DNA of 6,185 bases from Planctomycetaceae bacterium (GTDB lineage Bacteria > Planctomycetota > Planctomycetia > Planctomycetales > Planctomycetaceae), in NCBI GenBank assembly GCA_015487825.1, contig WFOZ01000378.1, positions 1 to 6,185 on the forward strand. Reading direction: 5' to 3'. Shown here one piece after another: positions 6,063-6,185 of this stretch. The translations under genes and the position numbers were made by a program. The notes below the pieces were generated by a model. The model ran no database searches. It was given only the letters and a program-made list of their open reading frames with translations, and had not been told where the DNA came from. Numbering within the stretch: position 1 is the stretch's first letter; each line of letters begins with the position of its first letter.

Positions 6063-6185
6063 CACCTAAGAAGGTGTTTTAAAAATCAATTCTTCATGAT
6101 GGCGAGCCGCTTTGACATTAATGCAATCATTGCAATGTAAGTCAACGCTTCGCTTGACTCGGTTGTTTTTTCGTAATCTTTACTG
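6063..6185 (-). mobile_element. End of an IS5-family insertion sequence (continues beyond the window)
   Basis: The element is recognised from the transposase C-terminus it encodes. Its outer boundary is not proven: the terminal inverted repeat probably lies in the 20-30 bases after the stop codon, where the minus strand reads TTTTAAAACACCTTCTTAGG, but without the other end this cannot be matched. A short stem CACCT-AAGA-AGGTG (6063-6076) lies there too. Confidence 0.5.
6086..6185 (-). CDS. IS5-family transposase, C-terminal end only
   Basis: The minus-strand frame from the right edge reads SKDYEKTTESSEALTYIAMI followed by ALMSKRLAIMKN and a TGA stop at 6088-6086. The pattern 'KDYE...E.SEA..YIAMI.LM..RL' is the usual C-terminus of IS5-family DDE transposases, just after the catalytic glutamate region (K/R-D-YE being the tail of that block). 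Only 32 residues and the stop are inside the window, so intactness cannot be judged, and the protein might be the second ORF of a frameshifted pair as in some IS5 subgroups. It faces nadD but is separated from it by more than 560 bases. Confidence 0.7.
   Translation of the reverse strand, partial: SKDYEKTTESSEALTYIAMIALMSKRLAIMKN

Larger units (their letters stand above)
5522..6085. other. 564-base stretch without a convincing gene
   Basis: The only long frame (minus strand, 5811 to 5521) gives a protein without family features and of odd composition, so it is not annotated. The region holds a small hairpin near nadD, a long hairpin at 5687-5734, a 7-bp inverted pair TGCAGAG/CTCTGCA (5775-5804), another ACAATTA/TAATTGT (5883-5910), DnaA-box-like 9-mers and a parS site at 5929-5944. 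Bases 5945-6085 lead to the insertion-sequence end with no recognised signal. Overall it reads as a regulatory or structural chromosome region. Confidence 0.6.

Noticed and set aside
6063..6080. CACCT-AAGA-AGGTG-TTTT as a terminator
   Set aside because: Only a 5-bp stem; it more likely belongs to the insertion-sequence end.

Overview
The window looks like chromosomal DNA from a planctomycete, probably a Planctomycetales member of moderate GC. The clues are a small protein with the planctomycete-typical DUF1559 N-terminal motif, a MoeA enzyme fused to a periplasmic-binding-protein-like domain, weak or absent Shine-Dalgarno sequences before most genes, and several unrelated palindromic (REP/REPIN-like) repeats between genes. 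The lineage is inferred from gene content and style; there is no rRNA or marker tree here.

Layout. Bases 2-1264 (+) hold the 3' part of a molybdenum cofactor gene (MoeA core plus PBP-like domain). Everything between 1328 and 5521 is on the minus strand. In transcription order it runs: nadD (NaMN adenylyltransferase), a 69-aa secreted or membrane His-rich protein, eno (enolase), hisF (imidazole glycerol phosphate synthase cyclase), a 75-aa one-pass membrane protein resembling the start of a DUF1559 pseudopilin, and a 144-aa unrecognised protein that converges on the moeA-like gene. Gaps of roughly 90-220 bases separate the minus-strand genes, so they need not be one operon. Three gaps hold palindromic repeats of three different types: a compound ~157-bp hairpin element at 1821-1977, a clean inverted pair at 3101-3175 (REPIN), and an 18-bp perfect palindrome at 4863-4880.

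From 5522 to 6085 there is no convincing gene. This stretch carries a small hairpin ahead of nadD, a strong 13-bp-stem hairpin with a following T run (possible minus-strand terminator), some DnaA-box-like 9-mers and, most notably, a perfect GTTTCACGTGAAAC palindrome at 5930-5943. That palindrome is the core of the bacterial chromosomal parS (ParB/Spo0J binding) site. The right edge (6086-6185) is the C-terminal coding end of an IS5-type transposase.

The genes are mostly housekeeping (NAD, glycolysis, histidine, Moco) and do not form a joint pathway. I see no defence system, CRISPR array, biosynthetic cluster or RNA gene. The most informative signals are non-coding: the parS site, which suggests a centromere/origin-proximal position, and the repeat elements.
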